A stretch of 64,000 bases of DNA from Osedax fenrisi (lineage: Eukaryota; Annelida; Polychaeta; Sabellida; Siboglinidae), in the NCBI GenBank assembly GCA_964019155.1, contig OZ025239.1, positions 80,795,416 to 80,859,415 on the forward strand. The letters are read 5' to 3'. The translations under genes were made by a program, and so were the position numbers. How positions within the stretch are numbered: the stretch's first letter is position 1; every line of letters begins with the position of its first letter. Of the stretch, positions 38,512 through 45,520 are shown in pieces. The notes below the pieces were generated by a model. That model saw only the letters and a list, made by a program, of their open reading frames with translations. It had not been told where the DNA came from and did not search any database.

Positions 38512-40860
38512 CACTACCACTACCACTACCATAGCCCACTGTAGATAATAATTCACAACATACAATACATACAACATAAAGAACATGGTAGCATTAGAGT
38601 TTGCTAGCTATTATAATGTTGCATGTGTATATATGTGTGTGTATGTGTATGTATATGTATGTGTGTGTATGTGTGTGTATGTTTATGTTGTGTATGTGTG
38701 TGTATGTGTGTATATGTGTGTGTGTGTATGTATGTGTATGTGTGTGTGTGTGTATGTGTGTGTATGTGTGTGTATATGTGTATGTGTATGTGTGTGTGTA
38801 TGGTTATAGTGGTACATGTGATTGCATGCTTGCACTAACAGTGAACACTTACAACACATGCATAATGGTAAAAAGGGAGAGGCTTGAGTAATGTTAGCAC
38901 TGACTATTAGGGGGTTGAGTCACTTCGTCCGCTAGTTATTTCGTCCACAAAATGTAGTCACTTCGTCCGAAACAAATGGTTATTTTTAGGACAAAGTGAC
39001 TACGTTCTGCTGACGAAGTGACTCTATTACGATATTAGTACGACCACGCCCCCCTCTCTCTCTCTACCACGCCCCCCTCTCTCTCTACCACGCCCCCCTC
39101 TCTCTCTCTACCACGCCCCCCTCTCTCTCTACCACGCCCCTCTCTCTATACAGCCCACAGGTGCGCTCGTGCGTAGTATCGTGTGTACGTAGTGCTAATG
39201 TGTGAGTGTGTGCGTATGTGTAGAACACACACTGTAGGTGTGTGTGTGCAACACTAGCTAGGTCACTAGGTCAGTACGCGTGTAACCTGTAAAGGTCATA
39301 AGGTCACATGTAAGAAAGTGGTAAGCCTAAGTTAAGGTCATTGCGTCATAGTCAACGCACACTAAGGGCTCGCTTACGTAACGTGTAGCTATGATGTCAT
39401 CATCGTGCGCGCACACACACACACGCATACACACACAAATCTAAATATAGAATACATATGTATACTTTATAGAAAACTTATAAATAGGTTGTTTGTTAAG
39501 GGGGCTCAGGTAATCTATTAATAGACACGTTATCAATGCGTATACATCAGTGAGAGTGATCGGACAGATTATGTATATAGGTGCATGTGTAGGTGCGTGT
39601 GTAGGTGCGTGTGTAGGTGCGTGTTTAGGTGCGGGTGTTATCAATAGTGTGCGTACACGTGAATAATTAGCACTCCTAATTACTAGGTATTCTAACGTTT
39701 GCACCCACAATTAGCATAGTTCATTGACAATAAGCACTCTCTTAACCGCACACTATGTGTCACACACTGTGGCGAATGTTCATAACAAATATGTGCGTGT
39801 GTGTGTGTGCGTCATACAACTACCAACACTCTCACACATGCCCACACCATCGATATAAAGAAAGTGGATAAGCAATTGAATGTAGTGTATGGCACTATCC
39901 GCTACGAGCGCTGCAGTCGAAACCCACTATATGGCCCACTACTTTTTATTTATAATAATATGTATTTATCATATATATATTGATAATCACTACCAATTTT
40001 AATGTACTATCTATACTAAAAATAAAATTATATTTTTAAAATACATAATATCAACATTCCTCGTAATTTTGTGTATTTAAATTGAAGTTTTAATACTATT
40101 TTATTGATTTTATTGATATTTATAATTTAAATCCATTGAAATAGATAGAAGTCACTTCAATCTATTTCGACGAAAAGACTACTGTTTCAATATTTGACAT
40201 ATATAATATGACTAATATCCAATCAAAATCACTGATACCATTTTGTTAATTTATCGATAAAAGTGTCATTCACGTGTCTATCTTTTACATGCATTGCGTG
40301 CGTCAATTGCTTATCCACTTTCTTTATATCGATGGCCCACACATACCCACACACATGCCCACACATGCCCACACATACATACACATGCATACACACACCA
40401 TCGATATAAAGAAATAAATATTTCTTTATATCGATGACATACACACACTTACCCACAAAAACATATATCTATACAAATGTGAGATAGAGAGAGAAAAAGA
40501 GGGAGAGATATATAGAGAGATAGATAGGGGATAAAGTGAGATGTGGGAATTGAGATAGGCAATCTATAACATCATTTTCCTAGAAATGCTATATCCATCA
40601 TATTATATCCCACTCCCCTCTATAACTGTCGCTGTCTTACTAGTAGTGGTCATTAGCCAATCAGGATCGTCACGTGACTCGTGGGTGTTCAAGGCGGCAT
40701 CCTATTGGTGTGTGTGTATGTGCGTGTGTGTGTGCGTGTATCAGGTATAGCAGTAATGTCGCCAAGGTCACACACACACACCTATAGGTATACATATAGC
40801 ACGCGGGTACAGACATACACACACGCGCGCATACATACCGGATGTAGCTGGTGCTGCCAT
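21971..40860 (-). CDS. ATOS: Atos homolog (ATOSA/ATOSB, FAM214 family), complete gene of twelve coding exons
   Basis: Exons on the minus strand, in transcript order, are 40860-40839, 36063-35840, 35013-34859, 33082-32957, 32648-31924, 31267-31200, 29784-29711, 28678-28576, 28330-28178, 26914-26846, 24857-24691 and 22127-21971. They sum to 2043 nt (680 residues plus stop) with every phase compatible. The N-terminal part includes FFCDLGQLILASRPLS, LLIERW and LHFSQLSAW; the middle is Ser/Pro/Thr-rich. The C-terminal part carries LLGSFEESLLNG, LESLGKRGYQIPPSGTIQ, TLFNPNDMVVKMFV, TFLRQRT, YLIHLR and RIYLHTDIRIIV. These are hallmarks of the Atos family, nuclear proteins linked in Drosophila to transcription of mitochondrial metabolic genes. 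The vertebrate relatives are about 540 and 1076 residues long. Confidence 0.93.
22190..23545. mobile_element. Large inverted-repeat (foldback) element in the last Atos intron and 3' flank
   Basis: The left arm (about 22190-22350) and right arm (about 23325-23545) are diverged inverted copies. ACTATATACACTTTCATACT at left pairs with the complement of AGTTTGAAAGTGTATGCCAT at right. TAGCTTGTAATGATAC pairs with the complement of GTATCATTACAAACTA. Arms are roughly 160-220 bp including (TA)n cores. A smaller MITE (22551-23006) lies in the loop. No transposase frame is visible. Confidence 0.7.
22551..23006 (+). mobile_element. 456 bp MITE with about 33 bp TIRs and a TACTA duplication
   Basis: The left end GCAAAGATTTTCCGAAGGAA is the near-exact inverse of the right end, which reads TTGCTTCGCAAAATCTTTGC. 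TACTA flanks both sides (22546-22550 and 23007-23011). It is nested inside the larger foldback element and has an older relative at 15787-16219. It carries no open frame. Confidence 0.85.
23546..24690. other. Intronic AT-rich DNA of the Atos gene
   Basis: Intron between Atos exons 11 and 12. I see only AT-rich unique sequence and short (TA)n runs. Confidence 0.5.
24691..24857 (-). CDS. ATOS: Atos exon 11
   Basis: The acceptor is TTATCAACAG. The exon encodes TLFNPNDMVVKMFVIVYDLS, EMPSSATTFLRQRTLYTPVD and SFLRYLIHL and ends two bases into an arginine codon at donor AG|GTTACG. The segment (T)LFNPN..VVKMF..YDL..MP..TFLRQR is the best conserved stretch of the family (Pfam Chromosome_seg region). 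The upstream in-frame MTPRPVRYQQ is intronic. Confidence 0.94.
26209..26489 (-). mobile_element. tRNA-derived SINE, copy 1
   Basis: Minus-strand head with an A-box-like GTGGCTCAGTTGACTAAG and B box GGTTCGAGCC. The body contains GAGAGCGGCTTCGAAGGGAC, TAACCATATATGG.. and GTTCCTGGATGGGATGAAAG, and the element ends in AAATTAAAATAACAATAAC. A second copy with the same architecture is at 45521-45805 on the plus strand. It lies in the Atos intron between exons 10 and 11. The cloverleaf is degenerate, so I do not call a functional tRNA. Confidence 0.85.
26846..26914 (-). CDS. ATOS: Atos exon 10 (69 nt)
   Basis: The acceptor ATTATGCAG lies before 26914. The exon encodes CHIPLESLGKRGYQIPPSGT then IQL, and ends at donor CTG|GTTAGT. 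Both boundaries are phase 0. LESLGKRGY(R/Q)(V/I)PPSGTIQ is an essentially invariant family signature that leads into TLFNPN of the next exon, which fixes this short exon securely. Confidence 0.95.
27720..28145 (+). repeat. Degenerate minisatellites, GACAAGGTCAT and GATGAGAATAA types
   Basis: About 35-45 bp loose repeats with the core GACAAGGTCATRCTAATGTGA (27720-28010) are followed by GATGAGAATAA(G/C)AAGGACA repeats (28075-28145). They sit in the Atos intron next to the exon 9 donor. Confidence 0.7.
28178..28330 (-). CDS. ATOS: Atos exon 9
   Basis: The C-rich acceptor tract ACCCTACCCCACCTGCCAG precedes it. The exon encodes ESLLNGCIEPTSIINGFKAD, LSASGNFNHISLDVNALFYT and LNDDDTPSPYL, phase 0 at both ends, with donor CTG|GTTAGT. 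It belongs to the DUF4210 (Atos-like conserved) domain, where the family reads EES(L/V)LNG..., GF.A..GASG and APSP(Y/F). Confidence 0.94.
28576..28678 (-). CDS. ATOS: Atos exon 8
   Basis: The acceptor is GTTCTGTCAG. One base completes a codon, then SISCVNFTQHKRECQLKVSS and SSPALTSRLLGSFE follow. LLG(S/N)FE directly precedes EESLLNG in relatives, which fixes the junction with exon 9. The donor GAG|GTCGGT is weak by consensus but is the only one giving phase 0. The first half of the exon is poorly conserved. Confidence 0.88.
29711..29784 (-). CDS. ATOS: Atos exon 7
   Basis: The acceptor is GCACTACAG. The exon encodes APIKRKTSQCFDYDESLNTS and RAIK plus two bases at donor AA|GTTAGT. The motif (P/I).(Q/K)RK(T).(S/G)CFD.D.SL is conserved upstream of the DUF4210 region in Atos proteins. 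Confidence 0.88.
30735..30840 (+). repeat. (GTGGTG)n / GTGTGGTAGTGG repeat in Atos intron
   Basis: Short GTGGTGGTGTGGTA units. On the minus strand they read CCACCACTACCACACC. No coding character. Confidence 0.8.
31200..31267 (-). CDS. ATOS: Atos exon 6 (68 nt, predicted by phase)
   Basis: Starts after TTTTACTCAG with two bases, encodes FKHESLLKSKCIRNIFNIKK then PV, and ends at donor GTC|GTTAGT in phase 0. It was found because exon 5 ends in phase 1 and exon 7 starts in phase 0; this exon is open and solves the phase difference exactly. Its sequence is not recognisably conserved, so the call rests on splice logic and is less certain than its neighbours. Confidence 0.6.
31750..31912 (+). repeat. 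GGTAGAG(G/T)GAGG-type minisatellite in Atos intron
   Basis: Repeats of AGTGAAGGTAGAGGGAGG-like units, purine-rich on the plus strand. They lie immediately downstream of the exon 5 donor on the minus strand. The exon frame runs on into this repeat without a stop but loses coding character. Confidence 0.8.
31924..32648 (-). CDS. ATOS: Atos exon 5 (725 nt, Ser/Pro/Thr-rich)
   Basis: The acceptor CCACCGCGCAG precedes a base that completes R, then ISPPGEFCTKSFGEPITRHE. FKITVESIARRDDMPVVDCA follows and matches the family's KV.V.SLPRQ..(Y/F)PVL.C region. The rest is a low-complexity, proline- and serine-rich linker with basic patches (KRSRLNNNND) and the acidic stretch DCTEIDDLSRMEIAETS. The donor TCCG|GTTTGT gives phase 1; an alternative donor GTTAAT four bases on gives phase 2 and fits less well. 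Confidence 0.85.
32957..33082 (-). CDS. ATOS: Atos exon 4
   Basis: The acceptor is CCTGTACAG. One base completes R, then SEKHICRKSLYQALTSYLHF, SQLSAWICKYKSKEMPSDIS and Y plus AG follow at donor AG|GTTACT. The motif (F/L)..FSQLSAW and the following (P.)DI.YR are strongly conserved in Atos N-terminal regions. Confidence 0.93.
33584..33665 (+). mobile_element. Pogo/Tigger-like transposon end fragment
   Basis: The segment GAGTTAACTCTCGGTATCTC ... CAAGGGACCAAAGAAATGTG ... TTTCTGAGATATCAG parallels the terminus at 1-109 (inverted). Additional GAGTTATAGATAATCT words follow to about 33770. No clear second terminus. Confidence 0.45.
34680..34850 (+). repeat. CTAGCCCCACTACCA minisatellite
   Basis: About ten copies of a 15-18 bp unit of the form CCACTAGCCCCACTACCA. 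It lies in the Atos intron just beyond the exon 3 donor, so the transcript (minus strand) has a G-rich start to this intron. Confidence 0.85.
34859..35013 (-). CDS. ATOS: Atos exon 3
   Basis: The acceptor CACTACACCCCACAG is C-rich. The exon encodes NCPPVDGNLVHLHKLFDHKV, ALCIELILQPRCTHCCSYLL, IERWCINVSPK and two bases at donor AG|GTAAGC. It matches the family pattern of a hydrophobic strand (M.E.(M/I)LLP..C) followed by LLERW.(L/I).P.P(R/K). Confidence 0.92.
35840..36063 (-). CDS. ATOS: Atos exon 2
   Basis: The acceptor is CTCCGACAG. Two bases complete a valine codon, then LSTGTLDDRKFFCDLGQLIL, ASRPLSSKLAKPRSS, a Gly/Asn/Pro-rich loop, and ANQKWCHEIAKTKLQLIEQ follow, with donor CAG|GTTAGC in phase 0. 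The FF.(D/V).(G/A).LI..(S/G)R helix is the N-terminal family signature. The inserted Gly/Asn loop is probably species-specific. Confidence 0.88.
36914..37036 (+). pseudogene. C-terminal end of a LINE ORF2 (CR1/L2/Jockey-like), fragment
   Basis: The frame reads ADAAFTVAAPKYWNSLPDEL then RTMSSFMSFKCRLHTYM and VSL before TAA. (F)(S/T)VAAP..WN.LP(D/N).(I/L)R....L..FK..L is the standard C-terminus of many animal LINE reverse-transcriptase proteins. It is followed by AATAAACCTTTC and an (ATT)n tail near 37130-37156, typical of a LINE 3' end. The 5' part is missing, so it is a dead 5'-truncated insertion. Confidence 0.85.
37249..37495 (+). repeat. 32 bp minisatellite
   Basis: Nearly eight copies of a 32 bp unit containing GCTTTGGGTAACTGAGACTA and AGATGCATGAAT, with small progressive changes (GGGTAA, GGATAA, AGATAA). 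It is inside the hAT-like element. Confidence 0.92.
38104..38531 (+). repeat. Long (CTA)n / (CCACTA)n triplet array
   Basis: About 140 triplets alternate between pure CTA blocks and CTACCA blocks. Frames translate to poly-Thr, poly-Val or Ser/Gly, which are artefacts. It lies in Atos intron 1. Confidence 0.95.
38630..38810 (+). repeat. (TATGTG)n microsatellite
   Basis: Imperfect TATGTG/TGTGTG repeats in Atos intron 1. Apparent cysteine/valine-rich frames are artefacts. Confidence 0.9.
38917..39024. mobile_element. 108 bp palindromic mini-element with GAGTCACTTCGTC ends
   Basis: Starts GAGTCACTTCGTCC and ends with its complement GACGAAGTGACTC. Internal words (GTAGTCACTTCGTCC, GGACAAAGTGACTAC) form a second nested inverted pair. 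The whole sequence folds into a hairpin. Duplications at the flanks are not obvious. Confidence 0.7.
39058..39150 (+). repeat. ACCACGCCCCCCTCTCTCTCT minisatellite
   Basis: Five copies of a 21-23 bp unit with a pyrimidine-rich half, in Atos intron 1. Confidence 0.9.
39850..40336. mobile_element. About 490 bp element with CCATCGATATAAAG inverted ends
   Basis: The left end ATCGATATAAAGAAAGTGGA followed by TAAGCAATTGA is inverted at 40303-40336 (TCAATTGCTTATCCACTTTC, then TTTATATCGATGG). Both ends sit in CA-rich microsatellite. There is no open frame. A collapsed end-to-end copy is at 40400-40438. Confidence 0.7.
40839..40860 (-). CDS. ATOS: Atos exon 1, coding part with start codon
   Basis: ATG at 40860-40858 in the context ACCGCATGG encodes MAAPATS and one base of the next codon before donor G|GTATGT. 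The phase joins exactly to exon 2 (GTG, valine), giving MAAPATSVLSTGTLDD. An ETS-type site about 42 bases upstream and the short GC-rich leader support this start. The exon is too short to recognise by homology, so the join needs a transcript for proof. Confidence 0.7.
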
Positions 40861-40901
40861 GCGGTGGCTGTGGTGGTAGCTGTACAGAGAGAAACACCAC
40901 T

Positions 40902-40910
40902 ACTTCCGGT
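40902..40910 (-). promoter_or_regulatory. ETS-type site in the Atos promoter/5' leader
   Basis: The minus strand reads ACCGGAAGT, a consensus ETS-family site of the kind common in CpG-rich housekeeping promoters. It lies about 42 bases upstream of the predicted Atos start codon. The surrounding 40,860-41,000 is locally CpG-rich compared with its flanks. Confidence 0.55.
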
Positions 40911-40999
40911 AGAACCGCACCGAGGTAGTGGTCAGTGGTGTGCGGCTGTGCGTTACTAGTGGAGCGCGCACACTCAGACAGACATACAGAGAGAGAACG

Positions 41000-42800
41000 T
41001 TGGTAATGAGAGAGAGAGAAACGCTAGCTCGGTGTGTAGAGAGAGAGCGGTGCGTGTGTATAAGGTGAGAGCGAGCGAGCGATAATGCAGCAGTGACCTC
41101 AATATTACATATATATAGGTTATTAATATAGGTTATATTTAGGTTATATTTATGTTATTAGCATAGTGGCTAACGTGTACACACAGGCGAAATGTTGGTC
41201 AAATGTGAACCATTGGTAGTGTGTGCTACTTCGTTCGTAATGGTATCGCATGGTATACACACACGCACACACACATACACACACGCGCGCACATGTAAGC
41301 GTAAACCAATATACTTACATAAGCTTTATTTGTTTGAAGCAGTTTATGCGAGCTATAATGAGGTCAGTGACTAGTAGCGGATTTAGAGGACGTTTGAAGG
41401 TTATCGCGGAAATAATGGAGCATAGTTTGTGGGGGTTCCCTGTATGCGTCAATAGAGCCATACAGACACCCATACTTATTACTAGAGTGGGGAGATAGGG
41501 TGGTGGTGGGGTGGTTAGGAGGGGAGTATTCACATATGATCTATATAACTCGACATAGGCTATATAATTCGTTATATAAAATACAATAAGCAAAACAATT
41601 CTGACTTACGCGTATATTGATGACGTTTATTATTTAATTATATAAGAGTACCTTATTTCCTAGGTTTTTTTAATATATTTTCCAGGTAAATTTAAATCTA
41701 AGTTAATTTCTTATTAATATATAATGAACATTATTAATCCATGAAAATATAATTATTTTTTAAAAATTAATTTTTAAACATAAATTTATATAAAAATAAA
41801 ATTCATTTTCATTACATTTTTTTTATATATAGTTTTTGAAAACTCTTTGAAATGGGTACATTTAATTATATTATTTAATCTATTATATTGAAATATAAAA
41901 TCAAACAATTTAAAAAATGTTTATAAAATTTTTTTTAATATATAAAAAATACAAAAAAATGTTAATTCTGGGTATATAATATATGTATATATATACTATA
42001 TATATTATATAGAGTATACTCTATATGGATTTAAGGAAAACAATATTATTTTGAAAAATCATATTTTGAATATCCTAAATTATCGGATTTCTATCAAATT
42101 AAATGTAATTTCCAGGAAAAATTATTAAAATGATAACATTTATTGAAATATATCATACAAATAATGCAATATATGAATGACATACAAATAATTACTAAAT
42201 GACGTAATCAATACGCATCTTTTGTCAGCGCTTTTTGTTATATTGAATTTCGAATGCATTTAAAAAGAGGCGTGGAAAACAATCTACTAATTGTTGCGCA
42301 ATCTACTAATTGTTATGCAATCAGGTAGTGGTATATCACGGTAGTACGGACTTGTTCTAATTAACGACCTATTTAATGTAGACTCGACGCTATAGGGGGC
42401 GTGTTAGCTAAGTAGGCTAACTTGATCACGTGATACAATGTTACGTAATAGCGTATATGTGTGTGTTACGTCATAGTGGACGGTAACGTGGTGTACAATA
42501 GCTGGTGTGTATATACAGTGTACAATAGCTGGTGTTTCGATGTATTCAACGTATCGTAAACAGCAGGATCGATTATATGGGTGTGCCATGTGTGCGAGGT
42601 GTGCGGTTGAGTGTAATGAGGTGTGGTGTGGTGCGAGTGTACGTGATGCTATTGTAATGCGAAGTTGTGTGCTGATATGTGTTGTGCGTTTGCGTAAGTG
42701 TGTGTGTATGTGTGTGTGTGTGGGTGTGTGCGTGTGTGTATCTGGTGTGAAGTGAGGATGTAGTGAGCGTAATAAACAATATTAATGTATCCCTTGATAC
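41000..42800. other. Upstream flank of Atos, no gene confirmed
   Basis: GA- and CA-rich microsatellites near 41000-41300, then AT-rich DNA (41600-42250). CATTGTACACC/TGTACAATAGCTGG duplications lie near 42490-42535. An ATG-led frame at 41192 ending near a GTATAC is the best candidate for a divergent first exon, but nothing supports it by homology. Confidence 0.3.
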
Positions 42801-42804
42801 ATAT

Positions 42805-42816
42805 AAATACACATAT

Positions 42817-42866
<50 letters not shown>
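42805..42866. repeat. (CA)n-(TA)n microsatellite
   Basis: ATACACATATACACACACAC followed by about 20 TA dinucleotides. Frames reading it on either strand are artefacts. Confidence 0.9.
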
Positions 42867-42868
<2 letters not shown>

Positions 42869-42869
42869 A

Positions 42870-44260
42870 TTCGTGTGTAATATACGTGAACATCACAAGC
42901 GCACACACACACAATCGCACTATAGTGTTGCTACGTCGTATAATGAGGCGTTACGTTGCGCGCGAAGGAAATGCTAAGGACATGTCCTCAGAACATCGTT
43001 ATCTAGGCTATGTCCTCGGTATGTCCTCGATGTTGCATAACATTAACGCACGACGCGGTATTCGAGTGATTTACGATGTCCGACTAACAATGACCGCGAC
43101 TGAACCATCTACTGGAGCCGTTGTTATTGTTATCTACTGTTAACCCTGGCTGTTATTGTTGATGGGTTTATCTTCAAAAGTGGGCCGTTAATAGGTTCTT
43201 TTTCGTTCCTTTCTACATTTAGAAGTTTGCTCGTATTCCATACTTTTGTTGTATTGTTCTAATAATAGTTGTATGAGTAATGTCGACGATTTTAAATATA
43301 CACATATTTATATCTGTTATATAGAGAAACCAATTATTTATAGGTTTTTCATTGTTATCAAGTATATGATGATGATGACGACATCATGCGGTGTGGTGCT
43401 GTAACTAAAGATTGTTATGTAATAGCCTAATACGTCATGGCTGCATTGCGTAACGGATGAACGTTATGTAATAGGTCAGCACAGAGACTGTGTAGATAGG
43501 AGCTTTTAACTGTATCTATGTGTGTGCGTATGTGTGTGTGCGTATGTGCGTGCGTATGTGTGTGCGTGTGTGTGTGCGTATTCATGAGCGTGAGTTCAGG
43601 GTTTTTATACACGCACAATGTGCCGCACACGTATATCACACCCAGTACACAGGATACACACCATCGATATACAGTTACGCCCATATAGTGGCGTGGTTAA
43701 ACTACTTATAGGGAAACAGGGGCTATATCTATGTTACTCAATCAATCGTGTGTATTTCTAGTGGTAAACATACTATAGCTGTAGCTTAGCCAGGGGGGAT
43801 CGATTTAAGTGCACACATATTAAACATATACATAGTAGTATATAATTAATAGATATATATATATATCCGGATATATATTATGAAAGGTTATTAATTTGAA
43901 TTTGATTTTCAAAATCCACCAATGAATAGGTCGTAACTACTACAATGAGCATTGTACACACAGTGTACATTGTACACACTATCACGGCCTCCTATAGCGT
44001 CTAGCATATAGAATGCCTTGCCAATGAGATGTATCACACGACACTTAGAACAACCTATATACGCACATATATGGTATAGCGAACTGAGCCACGTTTAATG
44101 TACTACTATTGTTATTAATGCATTGTTCTATTGTTTAATGTGCACGTTGTGGTCAGTGATGTGATGTAGACTATAGAGTGCATACTATTAATGACCGCTT
44201 AGAAATATGCCTTTCACTTAATGTATTATAATATATATATATATATATATGTATATATAA

Positions 44261-44300
<40 letters not shown>

Positions 44301-44480
44301 CTAAAAATAGCTATATATAATAACAAACAAAATGTGTATTATTTATAAAGTGTAAAAATAACTGTTGTAAATTAAAACCAAATATATAGTTATATATAGA
44401 GTATTATCGTAGAATATTTACATTCTATAAATAAATATAATCTGTAAAGATAAACTATATATTGACCAGTACTGGTGTTG
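42870..44480. other. Intergenic DNA, no gene seen
   Basis: A locally CpG-containing stretch at 42900-43140 has TATGTCCTCGG-type repeats but no family signature. The rest holds TG-rich microsatellite (43516-43580), (TA)n near 44225-44300 and AT-rich sequence. Confidence 0.4.
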
Positions 44481-44525
44481 TTAATGGTAAAGATAACAGC
44501 GCTGCAGCGTGGTCACTAGTGTCAC

Positions 44526-44675
44526 CCTAGTGGTAAGTGTGCACAATCTAGTGGTCAGTGTGCACAATCTAGTGGTCAGTGTGCACAATCTAGTGGTCAG
44601 TGTGCACAATCTAGTGGTCAGTGTGCACAATCTAGTGGTCAGTGTGCACAATCTAGTGGTCAGTGTGCACAATCT
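44526..44675 (+). repeat. 21 bp minisatellite (CTAGTGGTCAGTGTGCACAAT)
   Basis: Seven near-identical 21 bp units with the core GTGGTCAGTGTGCACAAT. Because the period is a multiple of three, open heptapeptide repeats appear on both strands; these are not genes. Confidence 0.95.
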
Positions 44676-44737
44676 ATGGAAAATTCCAGAGAACACACCA
44701 ACATCTTATGTGCCCTGAGTTATTAGTGTTGTGTGGC

Positions 44738-44875
44738 CTCGCATGGCTTAGGACAGTCACGTGATTGGCTTAGGACAGTCACGTGACAGGATTAGGGCAG
44801 TCACGTGATTGGCTTAGGGCAGTCACGTGACAGGCTAATGATAGCCACGTGACATGCTTAGGACAGTCACGTGGT
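44738..44875 (+). repeat. E-box minisatellite, six CACGTG sites in 22-24 bp units
   Basis: Tandem units of the form GGCTTAGGACAGTCACGTGA. Most carry the 8-10 bp palindrome (G)TCACGTGA(C), the binding site of USF/MITF/TFE-type bHLH-ZIP factors. It could act as a clustered regulatory element, but it lies far from any gene recognised here. Confidence 0.85.
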
Positions 44876-44949
44876 GTTTATCTAGGTAATCGTAGACGTA
44901 CTGAGCATAAGGACAGCACATGCATTGCGTAGCGGTATGCCATCAGAGC

Positions 44950-44998
44950 TATGACGTCACGGGTATTACATCACGGGTATTACATCACGGGTGTGTTG
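44950..44998 (+). repeat. Three ATCACGGGTATTAC repeats with a TGACGTCA site
   Basis: TGACGTCACGGGTATTAC is followed by two ATCACGGGT(A/G)TTAC-like units of 16 bp. The first contains the CRE palindrome TGACGTCA. Confidence 0.6.
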
Positions 44999-45211
44999 TT
45001 CTGGGAATGCACTGAAACATGATCACTGTGCATGCTGTGATGTGTATATCATACTAGAGACAACAACAACACAGACAATGCGCTGTTACTAATGGTGATG
45101 GGGGGGGGCTGAGTAAGGGCTAGTATTGGGGCTAGGAGTGGGGTTAGTAGTGGGGTTAGGAGTGGTTATGGGGGGAGGGGATATGGTTGCATTTCAATAT
45201 AGAGATGTTAT

Positions 45212-45213
<2 letters not shown>

Positions 45214-45302
<89 letters not shown>
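45214..45302 (+). repeat. (TG)n microsatellite, about 44 units, uninterrupted
   Basis: A pure TG/GT run preceded by a G-rich stretch (45097-45180). Confidence 0.97.
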
Positions 45303-45304
<2 letters not shown>

Positions 45305-45520
45305 TACTAATCAGTGAGTAACAAGCACACAATGAAATATAATGCTATAAGGCTAAGGTTAAGGTTAAGGCTGGGAAATGTTACCCAATGTTAAAATGAT
45401 AATTACATAATAGTGCTTCAGTCAACTAATTCATTACATTATAAAGATATTCATACTCAATCTACAAACATACACACACACATACACACAAACACACACA
45501 CAACTTTAAAAATGTAACAA

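Noticed and set aside
38015..38586. Poly-Thr, poly-Val and Ser/Gly frames
   Set aside because: Triplet microsatellite.
41192..41374. MLVKCEPLVVCATSF frame as first exon of a divergent gene
   Set aside because: It has an ATG and a GT nearby, but no homology, no partner exon and CA-repeat sequence directly after.
42763..43143. 126-codon frame through a CpG-containing stretch
   Set aside because: It begins in a (TA)n repeat, has internal TATGTCCTCG repeats and shows no recognisable domain.
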